NCBI GenBank assembly: GCA_014529385.2
Contig: CM043942.1
Location: forward strand, 111,627,641-111,691,640
Reading direction: 5' to 3'
DNA length: 64,000 nt
Origin: Adiantum capillus-veneris
Taxonomy: Eukaryota; Streptophyta; Polypodiopsida; Polypodiales; Pteridaceae
How positions within the stretch are numbered: position 1 is the first letter of the stretch; the number at the start of each line of letters is the position of its first letter. The notes under the pieces were generated by a model. It did no database searches. It was not told the origin of the DNA and saw nothing but the letters and a program-made list of their open reading frames with translations. This document shows, piece after piece, positions 43,313 to 55,638 of the stretch. A program made the translations under genes and the position numbers.

Positions 43313-45969
43313 TCAAGCGGTCCGGGGCGGGCAACAAGAAGAGCAACCTCTAGACACCCTTCAAGGCTCCCGTGCTGCTCAATGGGGCTGGGGCACAACA
43401 CAACACAAACCAAAACAACAAACCCCCAGCCAAATCCCAACTACACAAGGGGCACCACCTAGTTTAAGAGCGAACTAGGACGCAAAAGAGGAGAATCGTT
43501 AGAGCAACCCACAAACAAGCAAGGAATTTACACTAACCCTAACACCAATGGAACACTCTCACACACTAAAACACGAGAGAGAGAGAGAGAGAGAGATGGT
43601 GCTCGGGCTGCTTTGAAGTGTATCGTTAATGATCAAGCAAACATAAATTTATATATGTAAGAAAGAGAGAGAAGGGGGAAGGGGGTGCTTGTTGCACTAA
43701 TGCCTTCTTACAAATCTGTCATGACCAATCAAAGTGAGATTAGTATTCGTTCAACATAGCCTGAGTAAATTACACCACAACACATCACAAGAAAAAAGCC
43801 ACCCCAATCACTGTCTTAAGGCCAGGGGACTCCTCTCCACCCTGTTTCCCTCTTACAGCATGTGGGATTTATGGCTAAATTGATAACAATACCCGGAGAC
43901 AAGCTATCAACAACTTAAATAAAACACCAAGACACTTACACATCATTATTGTCCATGACTTCACGTTGGAAGGGAGACAAGGTATCCATGCTTAGTCCAA
44001 ATTCACCCTACTTGATTCAGCAAATGTTGGGCTTACACTAGTAGGAGAAATGATAGATTTCCTAGTCTCAATTTAATGATCACTCTCTCTTACAATGGCA
44101 TAGAGTTCCCTTGCTAATCACCCCTAATACAACACACACATATGCCTAATGCCAATGAGATTCCACTCAAGAGCTCCTTCTCAAGAGGTTGAGCTTGGCT
44201 TCTCAAGCTATAGCATAGTTCTCTTTCTTCTCCCCTCTTTTGTACTAGCTACACCCTCCTTTTATAGCAATTTTGAAGGCTAGGGTTACTCCTCTAACCA
44301 TGGTTGGGTTAGATTTTCAGCAATTTATCTAATTTCTTTTGCTTGGAATTATCAAGAAGTTGGTGGGGAAAGAGAGAGGAGAGAAATGAAGGTGATAGGA
44401 CTTTTCATAGTGGGTTAGTGTTAGTAGAGTTAGTATTAATTTACAAATGGAATTGGATATTTACAATGGGAGTATCCATGTAGGATACAAATAAGGAAGA
44501 AAAACTCTTAAGAGGGAAGAAAAGGTGGATTTCTTACAAGGTTGATGCTCCAAGTGTCTTGAGTAGGGTCAATTTTGACGCTTGTTGACGGTCCACTAGC
44601 TTTGACGGTACATTTTTTCTCCACTCTTAACCTTCCTTGAGAGACAAGGTAATTGAAGCTGAGTAATCAACCACCATGATGCTGTCTTTTAAGAGAAGAG
44701 GCTGAATTTTGTGGTTTTTTTATAGATATGGGTAATTTGGAGGAGGAAAAATGAGACTAGGTGGTCAATTTTAGAATGGAATTGTGTGTGGGAGGTATGA
44801 GTTCACCATGGTTTCTCTTATTCTTCAAGGTTGAGGAGAAGGTGAGTAGGGTACAGAGAGGAGTGGTGAGAGAGGTGGGGATGATGAGTGGAGAAGTGTG
44901 TGTGAAAGAGGAAAATGATAAAGTGGAAGAGAGAGTGTGGCTGCATAGCATGGGAAAACTGGGGTCCACTAATAAAATCATAGCTCACAGCTCGTAGCTC
45001 AAAAAAATATGAAAAAATTTGAGGCAAAAGTTCAGCCCACGAGCTACAACTTTTGTCTGTATCACCTTTTCAAATTCGGAGAGCAAGTAAACTTTAAAAA
45101 TTCAGCAAAACCGACCGTTTTTTTCCACTGCACAAGGTCCTTGTGGGGTCCTTCTTTGGATGATTCTTTTGAATACCTCCAAGAGTGAGCCCTCCATAGT
45201 GCATGTATGCATGCCACCTACCCTTGACCTTATTTGGTAGGTCTATAATTGAAGATATTGTTGAGATCATGATATAAGTGAATAGTACAACTAAGAAAAT
45301 CAAATATTGAGGGGTCTAAAAAATATGTACATGTCAAATATAAATAATATAAGTGGAAAAAATATAAAGGGGTCAAAAGAAATCTCTCTCATTATGAGGC
45401 TACCATAAAAAGATAAATATTTTTGGTGTTCTAATTTTTTAGAAAAAAAAAATAGATGTAGGAAGGGAAAAATTACAATAGTGAAAAAATATACACATAA
45501 ATAAAACTAGTTTTTTTGGATTTTTGTTGGGGTGGAGTTACACCAAATATAAGAGAAGCTTACATGAAAATATTTCTATATGGAATAAAGAGTATAAAAA
45601 ATGGTAAGAAAAATTGTGGTAATGGTGAAGCAATGTACAGAGCATAAATAACACACACCTAAGTAGAAATATTTAAATAAATACCAAAATAATTATGAAA
45701 AAATCTTTTATTTAGGCCCTATATACAAAGAAATATTTACATACGCATGGGCCATAATATACTTATATTTTTTATTTTTTTGGCTCAACTAGCCCAATGA
45801 CTAGCTAATTGAGGGTTTTTTATTTCAGTAAGGAGATATGGGAAAAGTCCCCTAACTCACACGCACCTATATACAGTGAAAGGGTGAGGGTAACTACAGT
45901 GTTTGAGTGATTTGATAGGGTGAGATAACTCACTATGGCAATTACAGAGAGCCGAAAAAACGGCTATCA
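43313..45969 (-). mobile_element. Element B 5' LTR
   Basis: 2,657 bp; starts TCAAGCGG (TGAAGCGG in the other copy). Intact minus-strand TATA TATAAAAGG near 44258-44266, so this is the promoter copy. It differs from the 3' LTR by scattered substitutions, a shorter (GA)n run at 43574-43596 and a small indel near 45440. Confidence 0.95.
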
Positions 45970-48430
45970 ATTCCAAGCTCACTGTGATCTTCTTAGAGGG
46001 AACAAACTCGAGGGGAGCCCTAGTCTATTCTGACTATCGAGGACGCAAGTGCATTTGTATCGAAGAGAGGTCAGCTCAGAGATTGGAGACAATCCGAGTC
46101 TATGATGATGGAGATAGATTCCGAGACAAAAAGGGGAACCACTATCTAATAGTCGGTAACCTAGATTACAATAGATATAGAGATAATGTGGCGAAAGGGA
46201 AAATGGTTTCAGAAGCTCAAGAACCGCCACCAAACATTGATCGGCCCGGAGCTATTTTTATGTATGATAAGAAAACAACCAGGGTTCCAACTTATAATGA
46301 GAACGTGGGAATCTACAAGCATGAGAATGAGGGTATAGTCGCTTGCTTTCGAAGCAAAGAACCATACGTAAACGAATTAAGCAAAGACAAGGTTCTTTAC
46401 TTATTCTCTTATGAAACTGCTATGGGAAAGGGTATAGTTTTTGTTGATAGATACGGACAAGAATACCAACGTATTCTCCCAAAGGAGGTAGAAAGGGCAA
46501 CAGGTCCAGGAGCATCAGCATATGCCCCTGAGGAAGTGCCAAGAGCCACCTACACCCCAAGCAAGTCAACGAATCCTTTTTCAGAAGATTATGACGCCAC
46601 CTCACATTCCACCCGACCACAGGCATTCAACAACCAAAACCAACCGGCAAGCCAGCCATCATTGCAAGCATGGCTTCGACAGAGTGCTACAATGGAACAA
46701 GACCGAAGCCGAGATGGTTATCAAGCCGCACGAGGGCTAAGGGATTTGCAAGAACCACCACTCTATTCAAGGTATCAAGGAGAGATTAAGCCAAAAACTC
46801 AAGAGTCAACCGAACCTGGAGGGCCACCCTTAGAACGAGTTCGAAGAGATGAACCATCTCTGGCGAGAACTGTTAGAAATTATGGCTTAGGAGCACCACT
46901 GGGAGAGAAACCAGCCTACTACCGAAGACCTGAAGAGGTATATCGATTAGGATGTGGAGATCCAATGATGAGGTTTGTAGACCATCGGAGAATTAGACCT
47001 TCTCAAGTGCAAAAATGGGTAAACAAGAAATACACACGAAGCAGAGACCCAAGAGATCATGTAGCAACCTTTGTGCGTGTAATTAGAGCCGAAGAGGTGT
47101 TAGACTTCCCTACCCAATTTGCAGGGTTTGGACTAACCCTAGAGGATGACGCTGCTACTTGGTTTGACTCTGTAGAGCGTAGAGACTTTGAGTCTATGGA
47201 GGAAGTGTTTGACGAATTTATCGAGGAATTCTTACAAAGGGGGATAACTCATAATACAGTCTCACAAATCCATAAATTCAAACAGAAAGATGGGGAATCT
47301 GTATGAAAAGCAGCCCTAAGACTAAAAAGATATGTTAAGTTCTGTCTTGTGGAAGAACTGTCAACTCAGTCCAGACTTATGCTTATATTCATCCAAGGAC
47401 TGCGGATCTCCAGAAAGACTTACATATGAAGAGGAGCACGACGTTGAATGAGTTGACCAAGGAGGCTCTTTACCTTGTGGACAATTGTGCGGTCTACAAG
47501 GAGGAGGAGTTCAAGGACCTTGACAATGATTCATCTTCACAACAAAGTGGAAGCAAGTCTTCTAAGATAGCACCAAAAGGAGAAGTAGTAGTAAACCAAG
47601 AGCAACTTGTAGATGAAGTGCTAAAAAAGATTAACTTGTACGCCAAACCCCAGGCTAAACAGCCCAAGTGGTGTGCAATTGAACAAAAATGGACAAACCA
47701 TGGGACCGAGGAATGTTATTATAACAAGGGATATGTGAGAGAGAGACCTTACGCTCCCCAAGCTCAGGTAGCTTCTCCTCAAGCTCCACCGATGCCTAGG
47801 TATCAAGCAGGCAACCTACCAGGACTTGTAGGTGTAGAAAGACCACAACCGATGTTGGGGCAACAACCACCCCTACCAAGATTATGACCAGTCGGTATAA
47901 GATACACACCAACCGTAACTGAATCAGAGGATAAGGCTTTGGTGCCTATGTATGCATATTATGAAGATCCCAATGGATATGCGGCAAACTCTATCTATTA
48001 TCCACAGGAAGAACCCTCAACACCAGAACCATGGAGCATGATAGGAAGTACAGGACCACCAACAGCTGCACAGGCAGCAAGAGAAGGAAGATATACATTG
48101 GATGAACTAACATTGTTGTTCATAGCCAACGGAGGCATGGGCAGACAGAGACATGCATACCAACAAAGAGGAGCTCAAGGAGCACCTCAACAACCCAAGG
48201 GACCCTGCTACTACAAGTGTGGTGGAGACCATTGGCTAAGAGACTGTCCTCATGATGGAATCATTAGAGTCAATGCATATTTCACCGAGTGTGGAGTTAC
48301 TCATTTGATTCCCGATTGCCCTAAAAATCTGAGCAAAGGAGCAAAAACCACCTTGAACATGCTAGAAAAAGTACCTTCCAGTGGAGGGTCAGAAAATAAA
48401 ACAATCATACCTATTCAAGCGGTAACATGA
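45970..48430 (+). pseudogene. Element C gag, main part
   Basis: Continues the fragment at 33481-33728. The first ~330 codons include an uncharacterised N-terminal region (RGRKCICIEERSAQRLETIR; GIVFVDRYGQEYQRILPKE). The capsid-like core is QKWVNKKYTRSRDPRDHVAT, DAATWFDSVERRDFESM and EFLQRGITHNTVSQIHKF. An in-frame TGA lies at 47304, a frame change near 47425, a TGA at 47885 and a TGA at 48428. The nucleocapsid has CYYKCGGDHWLRDC (CX3C, irregular) and AYFTECGVTHLIPDC. Two of the three TGAs are readily explained by CGA to TGA. Gag would form the particle; this copy cannot. Confidence 0.9.
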
Positions 48431-48445
48431 GCCCAAGCTCATAGA

Positions 48446-50364
48446 ATGACGAACGAACCCATAGTTGAAGAGCCAAAAACCGATGCCCAAAGTTCAGAAA
48501 CAAAAAATCAGAGAAGCACTTGGAAAGCCAGAAAAGCACGTATGAAAGCCAAGAAAGAACGAGAGCAAACAACTCTATCCGAGGAGTTGAAACATACAAA
48601 GGATAGAGTAGAGCGGTTAGAGGATCTAGCTAGCTTAAGCTCACACACCACGGCAACCATAGCACCCAAGGAAATAGCAGAGCCCAAAAGTGCAGGATCA
48701 GGAGGATCTGTACTGGCAGACAAGGTAAATGAGCAGTTGGATGCGCTTCTAAAGGCTTATGAAGCCAGATTCAAAAAGAACCAAACCCAGGAACAAAGGT
48801 GGATGACTTATCCATATGTGGAAATAGAAAAACAGATGTTGAAAATGTGTAAAAGGATGATTGAAACAGCTCAATCATTGATGGAAGACCCGTTGGGTAA
48901 ACCTGCAAATTGGCATGAGGCACCAGCTCCAACCCCTATCCAACCAACTTCAGAGGAACAAGTAGAAACAAAGGAAAGACTCACTAATGCCTATGAGTCC
49001 AGAGGAGAGCCTATTATAGTGCCAAATACAACAGATGAGGCAAGTGACGGGTTCCAGCTTAAAACATTGACAGAAATGGATAAGGACTGTAATGGTCTAG
49101 ACGATCTATGGAAGCAAATCCGTGAGGCCAACGAGGCTAATAGGATGAGTAACCACATGAATAGCACGAGAAAAGAAAAGAATGTAATCTTACCTCCTAT
49201 TGAAGAATTTGAGGCAAGGTCACAAATGAACTTTGAGATACATTCACAAGGGGGAGACCAAGGATCAATTAGTTCGGGGCACAGCCAACCAGACTCGCTG
49301 AAAACTTTACCCTCTTACCTAGGAGATTATGAAGCCAAGTCTGAAGTGAGGGCAATCCCATCTCAAAGACTTTCTTCTAACAAAGTGATGGATTCGCAAG
49401 GATTGATTGAGTTATTGTCCACCCGGGTGGCATGCACAATCACATTAGCCGAACTCCTAAGATTACGACCAAACATGTGGACCACAATAGGTAAATGCCT
49501 TAAAAAATTTGGAGTGAAAGAACCCACCTTGAGGCTACAGGAAGGGATCAGAGATTTGGACAGACCTCAACTAAACACTAGGCCATTACCATTAAACAAG
49601 GTTGGAAAGTATTGCGAGGGAGAAGATGGAAACACCACGCTACCAGTAGAATTTCAAGGAGTAGTTTCCAAAGCTATTCTTGATAGTGGAGCGGGAGTTT
49701 CTATTGCCACCAAGGAAATCTGGAAAAAATGGGGAAAACCAGCTTTGAGAGCTACCAGAATGAAATTGCAATTGGTAGACGGGTTCATGGAGAAGCCTCT
49801 AGGACTCTTAGAAAAAGTGATTGTCACTTCGTGCGGATCGAGTACGAGCATACATTTGCAATAGTCGATTTCAACAAAAAGAACAATTATGAGATCATCT
49901 TGGGAAGACCATTCATGCGACAATTTAAGATGGTCCAAGATTGGGGTTACGACCACATATACCTCAGACATGGCGAGACAACAACTAAAATACACCTTAA
50001 GGACCATAGTTACAAAGATGTGAACCAAACACCTGTGGAAGAGTTTGATTCAGCTACAGTAGCAGGATCGGAACTCCCAGCATGGTTAGGGCAACAAAAA
50101 GAGCTATGGATGTGCGGAGCTTCACATTGTGGAAGCTTAAGAAGAGAGGAATGTGTCTTAGAAAGAGCAATTGAGGACAAGGAGTATATTCCGGAACCTT
50201 TCCCTGAAGATGCCTTGGAACCTCTAGAATGGGAACACATACTAGCAACATTGGATGTCTGTACCATTACAGATAGTCCAACAACAAAATTTTGCGATAA
50301 GGATGGCTATGATGTGCTACCCTACTACATGGTAAGCGTTATACTTGAGAAGATGAGACGATAG
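48446..50364 (+). pseudogene. Element C post-gag linker and first aspartic protease
   Basis: The 472-codon frame to 49864 begins with a charged region (KARMKAKKEREQTTLSEELK, likely coiled coil) and matches the element A piece at 1-498. Near its end is the retropepsin site AILDSGAGVSIATKEIW. A frame change around 49800 moves the rest into 49729-50364, which holds IILGRPFMRQFKMVQDWG, the second protease motif. Further downstream are acidic stretches (FPEDALEPLEWEH) of the RT lead-in region. The frame ends with TAG at 50362. This is the protease in the standard gag-pro-pol place. Confidence 0.85.
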
Positions 50365-50372
50365 AACAAAAC

Positions 50373-50870
50373 TTGTTTTATAACTCCTCTAAACATCTGG
50401 AAGTAAATGATGATGCAGATAATGAGTGTTCAGACACCTCAAGTGAGCGTGGAAGGGAAAACGAGAATATCAAGTTTTATGATTTTGCTAATCAGCACCC
50501 TAGACGCCAGGAACGCTATAGGAGGAAACGAGCAGGAAACAAAGCGAAGGAAAACCTGATGCCCAGGATAAAAGGTAAAACTCACTATTTGATGCTTGTA
50601 AAAGTAGAGGATTGTGTAAAAGATCAAATATCAGGAACATTCTCAAAAGATCGAAGGGAAAGAACGCAAGAGGAAACAAAATAGGGACGAAAAGCTGAAA
50701 CAGAAACAAAATCACAAAAATCTCAAAAATCAAAAAAAGAAACAACAAAAGACCAAGAGTGGACCAAACTGGAGCGTAAACAGAAATACCAAGAACTGAA
50801 ACGGTCTTTACGTGAGATATGGACTACTGAAAAAGATAGTGATGGTAAAGGGGAGTCAGAAAAGGGAAAC
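50373..50870 (+). pseudogene. Element C charged linker between protease and RT
   Basis: Highly charged, K/E/R-rich coding remnant (QHPRRQERYRRKRAGNKAKE; then KKETTKDQEWTKLERKQKYQ) interrupted by a TAG at about 50682. It joins the protease region to RT. No domain. Confidence 0.5.
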
Positions 50871-52391
50871 ATGAATGTACCATCACACAATCGGAAACTT
50901 ACCATCCAGGACAGAAAAATCATCATGACACCACCAGTCAGAAAAAGAACCAACCAAGAATCTTACGATGGGCCAAAAAATGCAAAAAGAATAGACCTCG
51001 CGAAACCAGGTAAAAAGCCTCAGTCGGTCTATATAGCAAATGATTTAGAGCCTGAAGAAGAAGAACAGCTAACACAACTTCTAAAGAAATATAAAGATGT
51101 GGTTGCATGGTCCTATAAATACCTCAAAGGAGTTGATCCATCGATATGCCAACATACAATTCCTTTGAAATCAGGTGCAAAACCTAGCAAACAACATCCT
51201 TATACTTATAATGACACATTTGCTAAACAAATCAAAGAAGAGATTGATAAGCTGATGGAAGCTGAATTCATCTATGAGATTGAACATACAGATTGGGTGT
51301 CACCCATTATGGTAGTTCCCAAAAAGAATGGAAAATTGCGAGTGTGTGTAAACCTCAAAAAGGTAAATGCAGCCACCATAAGGGATAATTATCCCTTGCC
51401 AATCACAGAACATGTACTTGAGCGGGTGGCCGAAAAACGGGCTTATTCCTTTGGATATAACCAACTGGCAATTACAAGGGAGGATCAACACAAAACAGTG
51501 TTTGCCATAGAATGAGGAATTTATGTGTATCGCATTATGCCGTTTGGCTTAACTAATGCTCCAGCTACCTTCCAAAGGTTAATGACACATGAGTTCAAAG
51601 AATACCTAAGAATATTCTTAGAAATATACATGGATGATCTTTGTGTACACTCTCTTCTACGAGAGGAACATATTGACCATTTGCAAAAGGTCTTTGAAAA
51701 ATGCAGGACATATCGAATGTGCCTTAACCCCGGAAAGTATATATTTATGGTTAAGCAAGGCCGCATCTTAGGAAACATTGTCTCAAGAAATGGCATAACC
51801 ACTGACATAGACAAAGTCAAAGTCATTGAAGACCTACCCAGGCCTACTAATGCGAAACAAGTTCAATCCTTCATGGGACACTGCGGATATTATCGAAGAT
51901 TCATATACATGTATGCCGTCATTGCACAACCTCTGTATCGTTTGCTAGTCAATTTCGATTGGACCGAGGAGTGTGAAACTTCATTCCAAAAGCTAAAGAA
52001 AAACCTTATATCAGCACCTGTACTTAACGCACCAGATTGGGAAAAGATATTCCATGTTCACATTGATGCTTCTGCATATGCAATCGGAAGTATTCTGGCT
52101 CAACCTGGAGACGAAACAATGGATTTTCCAGTGTGTTATGCAAGCCGACAGTTAAACAGTGCAGAAAATAACTACACAACCACTGAATGAGAAGGGTTAG
52201 GAATGATTTATACTGTAAAGAAATTCCAGCATTATTTGCTCGCAAATAAATTTGTGTTCTTTACAAATCATCGAGCTCTTTTGTATCTGGTAAATAAACC
52301 ATGCAATACAGGGAGAATTGTACGTTGGTTTATTATATTGCTAGAGTTTGACTTCACAGTGGTGGTCAAAAAGGGTAAAACTCATTTATGA
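50871..52391 (+). pseudogene. Element C reverse transcriptase and RNase H
   Basis: RT lead-in LLKKYKDVVAWSYKYLKGVD and HTDWVSPIMVVPKKNGKLRV, then VNLKKVNAATIRDNYPLPIT. The next motif reads RAYSFGYNQLAI where a functional RT has Asp-Gly before SGYNQ: a few codons are deleted and the motif A Asp is gone. A TGA at 51513 stands where Trp is expected, before [18 protein letters not shown] and the active site IYMDDLCVHS. RNase H: HVHIDASAYAIGSILAQPGD, then TGA at 52188, TNHRALLYLVNKP and TGA at 52389, before ADHLSR. Only one RNase H is present. Without motif A the RT would be inactive. Confidence 0.9.
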
Positions 52392-52439
52392 GCGGATCAT
52401 CTTTCAAGGATACACAACGGGGAAGCTCCTGAAGGAGTA

Positions 52440-53143
52440 GATGATGACATACCAGATGCTTATCTTTTCAATGTTGAAATGGTACCCAAATGGTCACAGG
52501 AAATTGTTCGCATTCTTTCCTTTGGAAGAAGGTTTGATAATATGGAGTACAGATCCAAACAACAAACAATTCGACAAACAAAAAGCTTCCAGTTGATAGC
52601 AGGACGGCTGTATCATCTAGGATCGGACCAAATCCTACGATTATGTATAAACGCGGAAGAATTCGAGTGCTACCTTGAAGAAGCACACGTCTAGGATTGT
52701 GCATTTCATTGTTCAACAGTGAAAACACACCAGAGACTGAAACAGTTAAGGGGTTTATTGGCCAACTATGTATGCGGACACACATTCATATGTTACCAAT
52801 TGTACTATATGTAGTGCAAAACGACCAGTGGATCACGTGACATTGTTTCAAGTAAACATTGCACCTGCATGGAGTCAATATATCATTGATTTCTTAACCA
52901 CCAGGACGTTTCCTGAGAAAGTAACAAGAGCACGGAAAAAAGCTATAGAGTTGGAAGCCCGTGACTTTCAGTTAATTGGGAACCAACTCTATAAGCGAGG
53001 AAATGACAATCAACTTAGAATCTGTGCAAGTGAAAGTGAATACCTGCTGATTCTAGAACATGCACATAGCGGAATAAGTGGAGGCCATTTTTCGGGCGAT
53101 AAGATGGCAAAATTATCTTAACCGCAGGAATATGGTGGCCTAC
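52440..53143 (+). pseudogene. Element C pre-integrase linker and H2C2 zinc domain, duplicated
   Basis: Copy 1 (52476-52850): VPKWSQEIVRILSFGRRF, SFQLIAGRLYHLGSDQILRL, EEFECYLEEAH, then after a stop and a frame change WPTMYADTHSYVTNCTICSA with the Cys pair. Copy 2 (52864-53143 and 54755-54780): APAWSQYIIDFLTTRTFPEK, DFQLIGNQLYKRGNDNQLRI, EYLLILEHAHSGISGGHF, then AGIWWPT continuing after the solo LTR as LHVDAEE. The two copies are diverged paralogues in tandem and in order. The Cys pair of copy 2 has been deleted. H2C2 domains assist integrase; two in tandem is unusual. Confidence 0.75.
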
Positions 53144-54754
53144 TGTCATAAAATCTAATATTTAATATCTAACCAACCCAAATGATTTTCTCATATTAAA
53201 TTGATCACTTAATGTGGGAGAATAAACGGGAACAAGTGTTAAGATATAGACATGTGCTTATAGATCTATCTCAACATGGGGCAAATGGTAAAGGGGCCCA
53301 AATGAGAGATGGTCTATCAAAGAGCAAGGCTAACAAATGGAGCATAAGACCTTAGGGTTAGCTTCATTGAAGACCTCCAATAATGTGTGTAAAATGCCTT
53401 TGACCTTAGGTAAGCTAGGGCTAAGCTTGAAGCACGGGAACCCGACCCAGCTCGAGGTGCTTGTCATGCTTGTCATGCTTGATATGCCTAAGGTGCTTGA
53501 GGTGCTTGAGATGCTTGAGGTGCTTAATTATTGAGATGCTTGAGGTGCTTGACATGCTTGAGATGCTAGGGTTGCACTTGAGATGAGAACCCAGCCCAAG
53601 CTTAAAGCGCTTATGAGCCAAGCTTGTGGTGGGAACTGGGCCTATACATGAGGGGCTTAAGGTGTCAAAAAGTCAAAGATTCAATCCCTACAAGGAGGGG
53701 GCAAGCCCTACATGAGGGGGGATGAGAGAGAACACCCACACACTCACACAAGGCATGCATGATACAAAGAAAGCAAAAGGGACACTTGTCAAGTTCCTCC
53801 TCATGTTGCCCTCATGGTGTGCCTGAAGCCTATTGGTTGGCCACCCAAGGGGTCCAATAATAATTTAGGAGATTTAATTAAATGATTTAGCATTTATCTA
53901 TCCCTCTCTCTCAAAGGGGAAAGGGGGACACTTGTCTCAAGGCTACCCTTGCTGCTTGTGATTGGCTAGGCTTGGAGGGGTCCAATGAGCTTCAAGCATG
54001 AGCTACAAGGGGGAGTCGACCCAAGCAAGCTAGGGGTTGCTTAGGGGGTATACTCACCCACACACACTTACAAACACCCTCATTGTGTGCTATGCAAAGT
54101 GCAAGAGCTCCCTCTCCTTCTCCAAGCAAGTAGAGGTTGAGAGCCTACACCAACACTCTTGGATATGGAGTGCAAATCCAACCAAGATCCATGCTTCAAT
54201 GCTTAAGCTTGCCATCTCCTTCTTCTTCATTACTATGCTATTATGTATGCTAGCAACGAGAGTTATGATAAGTGAGGAACTAATTCTTTCTCCTACAAAA
54301 TGTTTCTTCTTCCTTTTCCCTACCCTCATTCCCTGCTAGCTCTCTCCACCTTCGAAGGTGTTTGAGGTCTTGGGATTGAGGCTTGGGATAGTTAAAGCTT
54401 TTCTTCAAGTTTATGTTATGTTTGTGATGCATGAAGCTTTCCATCTTCCTTGCATCACCTAGGTCACAAGGAACACAAAGATTATATTGTAACAAGTCTC
54501 TCTTAATGGGAGAAATTATAATACAAATGCCTATTGGAGGGGGGACCGGCTCCACATAAATCCGGTCCTCAACTCTTGTCATGTTCTCTAAATTCTCTCT
54601 CTTGCAAAATTATTGTTCATGCCAAGTTAACTAATTGCTATGATTATGTTGCTATCTTCAATTATGTTCAACCGCTATGCTCACAAAGTCATTTCTCAAA
54701 AGTACTCTCATTAATTTCTGCTACTCTCAAATTAAATAGGCCAATTCCATTACA
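53144..54754 (+). mobile_element. Solo LTR inside element C integrase
   Basis: 1,611 bp, starting TGTCATAAAATC and ending TTCCATTACA, flanked by CCTAC at 53139-53143 and 54755-54759. Excising it restores the integrase reading WWPTLHVDAEE exactly. Orientation is by the TGT...ACA ends and a polyadenylation-like stretch near 54490-54530, so strand is a guess. No coding region was found; the frames at 53337-53534 and 54037-54339 have no domain. Confidence 0.9.
53447..53575. repeat. 9-bp minisatellite (GAGGTGCTT / GAGATGCTT)
   Basis: About a dozen imperfect copies of a 9-bp unit alternating GAGGTGCTT, GAGATGCTT and GTCATGCTT, within the solo LTR. Confidence 0.85.
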
Positions 54755-55638
54755 CCTACATTGCATGTGGATGCTGAAGAGATAAGATGCCACTACGGCC
54801 AATGATGGGAGCAAGAGCATTTGCAAAATGGGGCATTGATTTTGTGGGACCTATCTCACCCCCTGCATATCGCACCCATACCCAATATATCATTGTGGCT
54901 ACGGACTATCTCACAAAATGGGTGGAAGCCAAGGCAACACAAAAAGCAGATGCACGGACCACTGCACAATTTTTGTATGAGAATGTTTTTGTACAATACG
55001 GGTTACCAATAGAAATTGTCAATGACCGCGGGACACATTTTCTTAATGAAGTCATTGAATATCTACTAGAGGAATTCATGGTCATACATAGGAAATCTGC
55101 TCCATACCATCCACAGGCAAATGGACAAGCAGAGGCCACAAACAAAACACTATGCACGGTTCTCACTAAAATAGTGTCAGAGTCACGAACAGATTGGGAT
55201 CGTCAACTACACTCAACACTATGGGCATACAGGGTAGCTTACAAAACATCGATAGGAACAACACCATACAACATGGTGTTTGGCCTAAATGTTATACTAC
55301 CCATAGAGTTTTTAATTCCAACTCTACGAGTAGCAAAACGCTTAGAATGGACAGGGAATGAACTCTCTTCAAGAATAGATGATCTTGAAGAGCTAGATGA
55401 ACTCCGCTTGAGAGCTGTAGCTTCAATCTATTCTAAAAAGAGAAGACAAAAAGAGTTTTTTGACAAACATGTGCGCACTAAAGAGTTCAAAACGGGTGAT
55501 TATGTACTTGTTTATACTTTGAAGCAACATGCCAAGAAACTTAAAAAGCGAGAGATGGGACCCTTTGTGATTAGTGATCTATCACAAAGCGGAGCTGTCA
55601 AGCTTGCTACATTAGCACGTGAAGAAATGCCGAACTAG
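54755..55638 (+). pseudogene. Element C integrase catalytic core and C-terminus
   Basis: The open frame from 54787 (MPLRPMMGARAF) has D18 (KWGIDFVGPIS), D80 (EIVNDRGTHF) and E116 (NGQAEATNK), with exact DD35E spacing. The C-terminal part includes FDKHVRTKEFKTGDYVLVYT and KREMGPFVISDLSQSGAVKL, then a TAG at 55636 inside the conserved end (SGCRLKKYH follows in the same frame). The upstream H2C2 Cys pair is deleted between 54780 and 54787. All catalytic residues of the core remain, but the N-terminal domain is disrupted. Confidence 0.95.

Larger units (their letters stand above)
33729..45969 (-). mobile_element. Element B: complete Tat-like Ty3/gypsy element, 12.2 kb
   Basis: Long LTRs at 33729-36394 and 43313-45969, a PBS next to the right LTR and a polypurine tract next to the left one give minus orientation. 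The flanks are ATTC at 33725-33728 and 45970-45973, and the element C gag frame joins exactly across them. Internal order: two pairs of duplicated small ORFs, gag, protease, RT-RNase H, an extra archaeal-type RNase H, then integrase. The extra RNase H between RNase H and integrase defines the Tat group. The LTRs are very similar, so insertion was recent, yet gag-pol already has stops and frameshifts. Confidence 0.95.

Noticed and set aside
53337-53621. Leu/Met/Glu-rich and His/Lys-rich ORFs in the solo LTR
   Set aside because: Both are readings of a 9-bp minisatellite on opposite strands.
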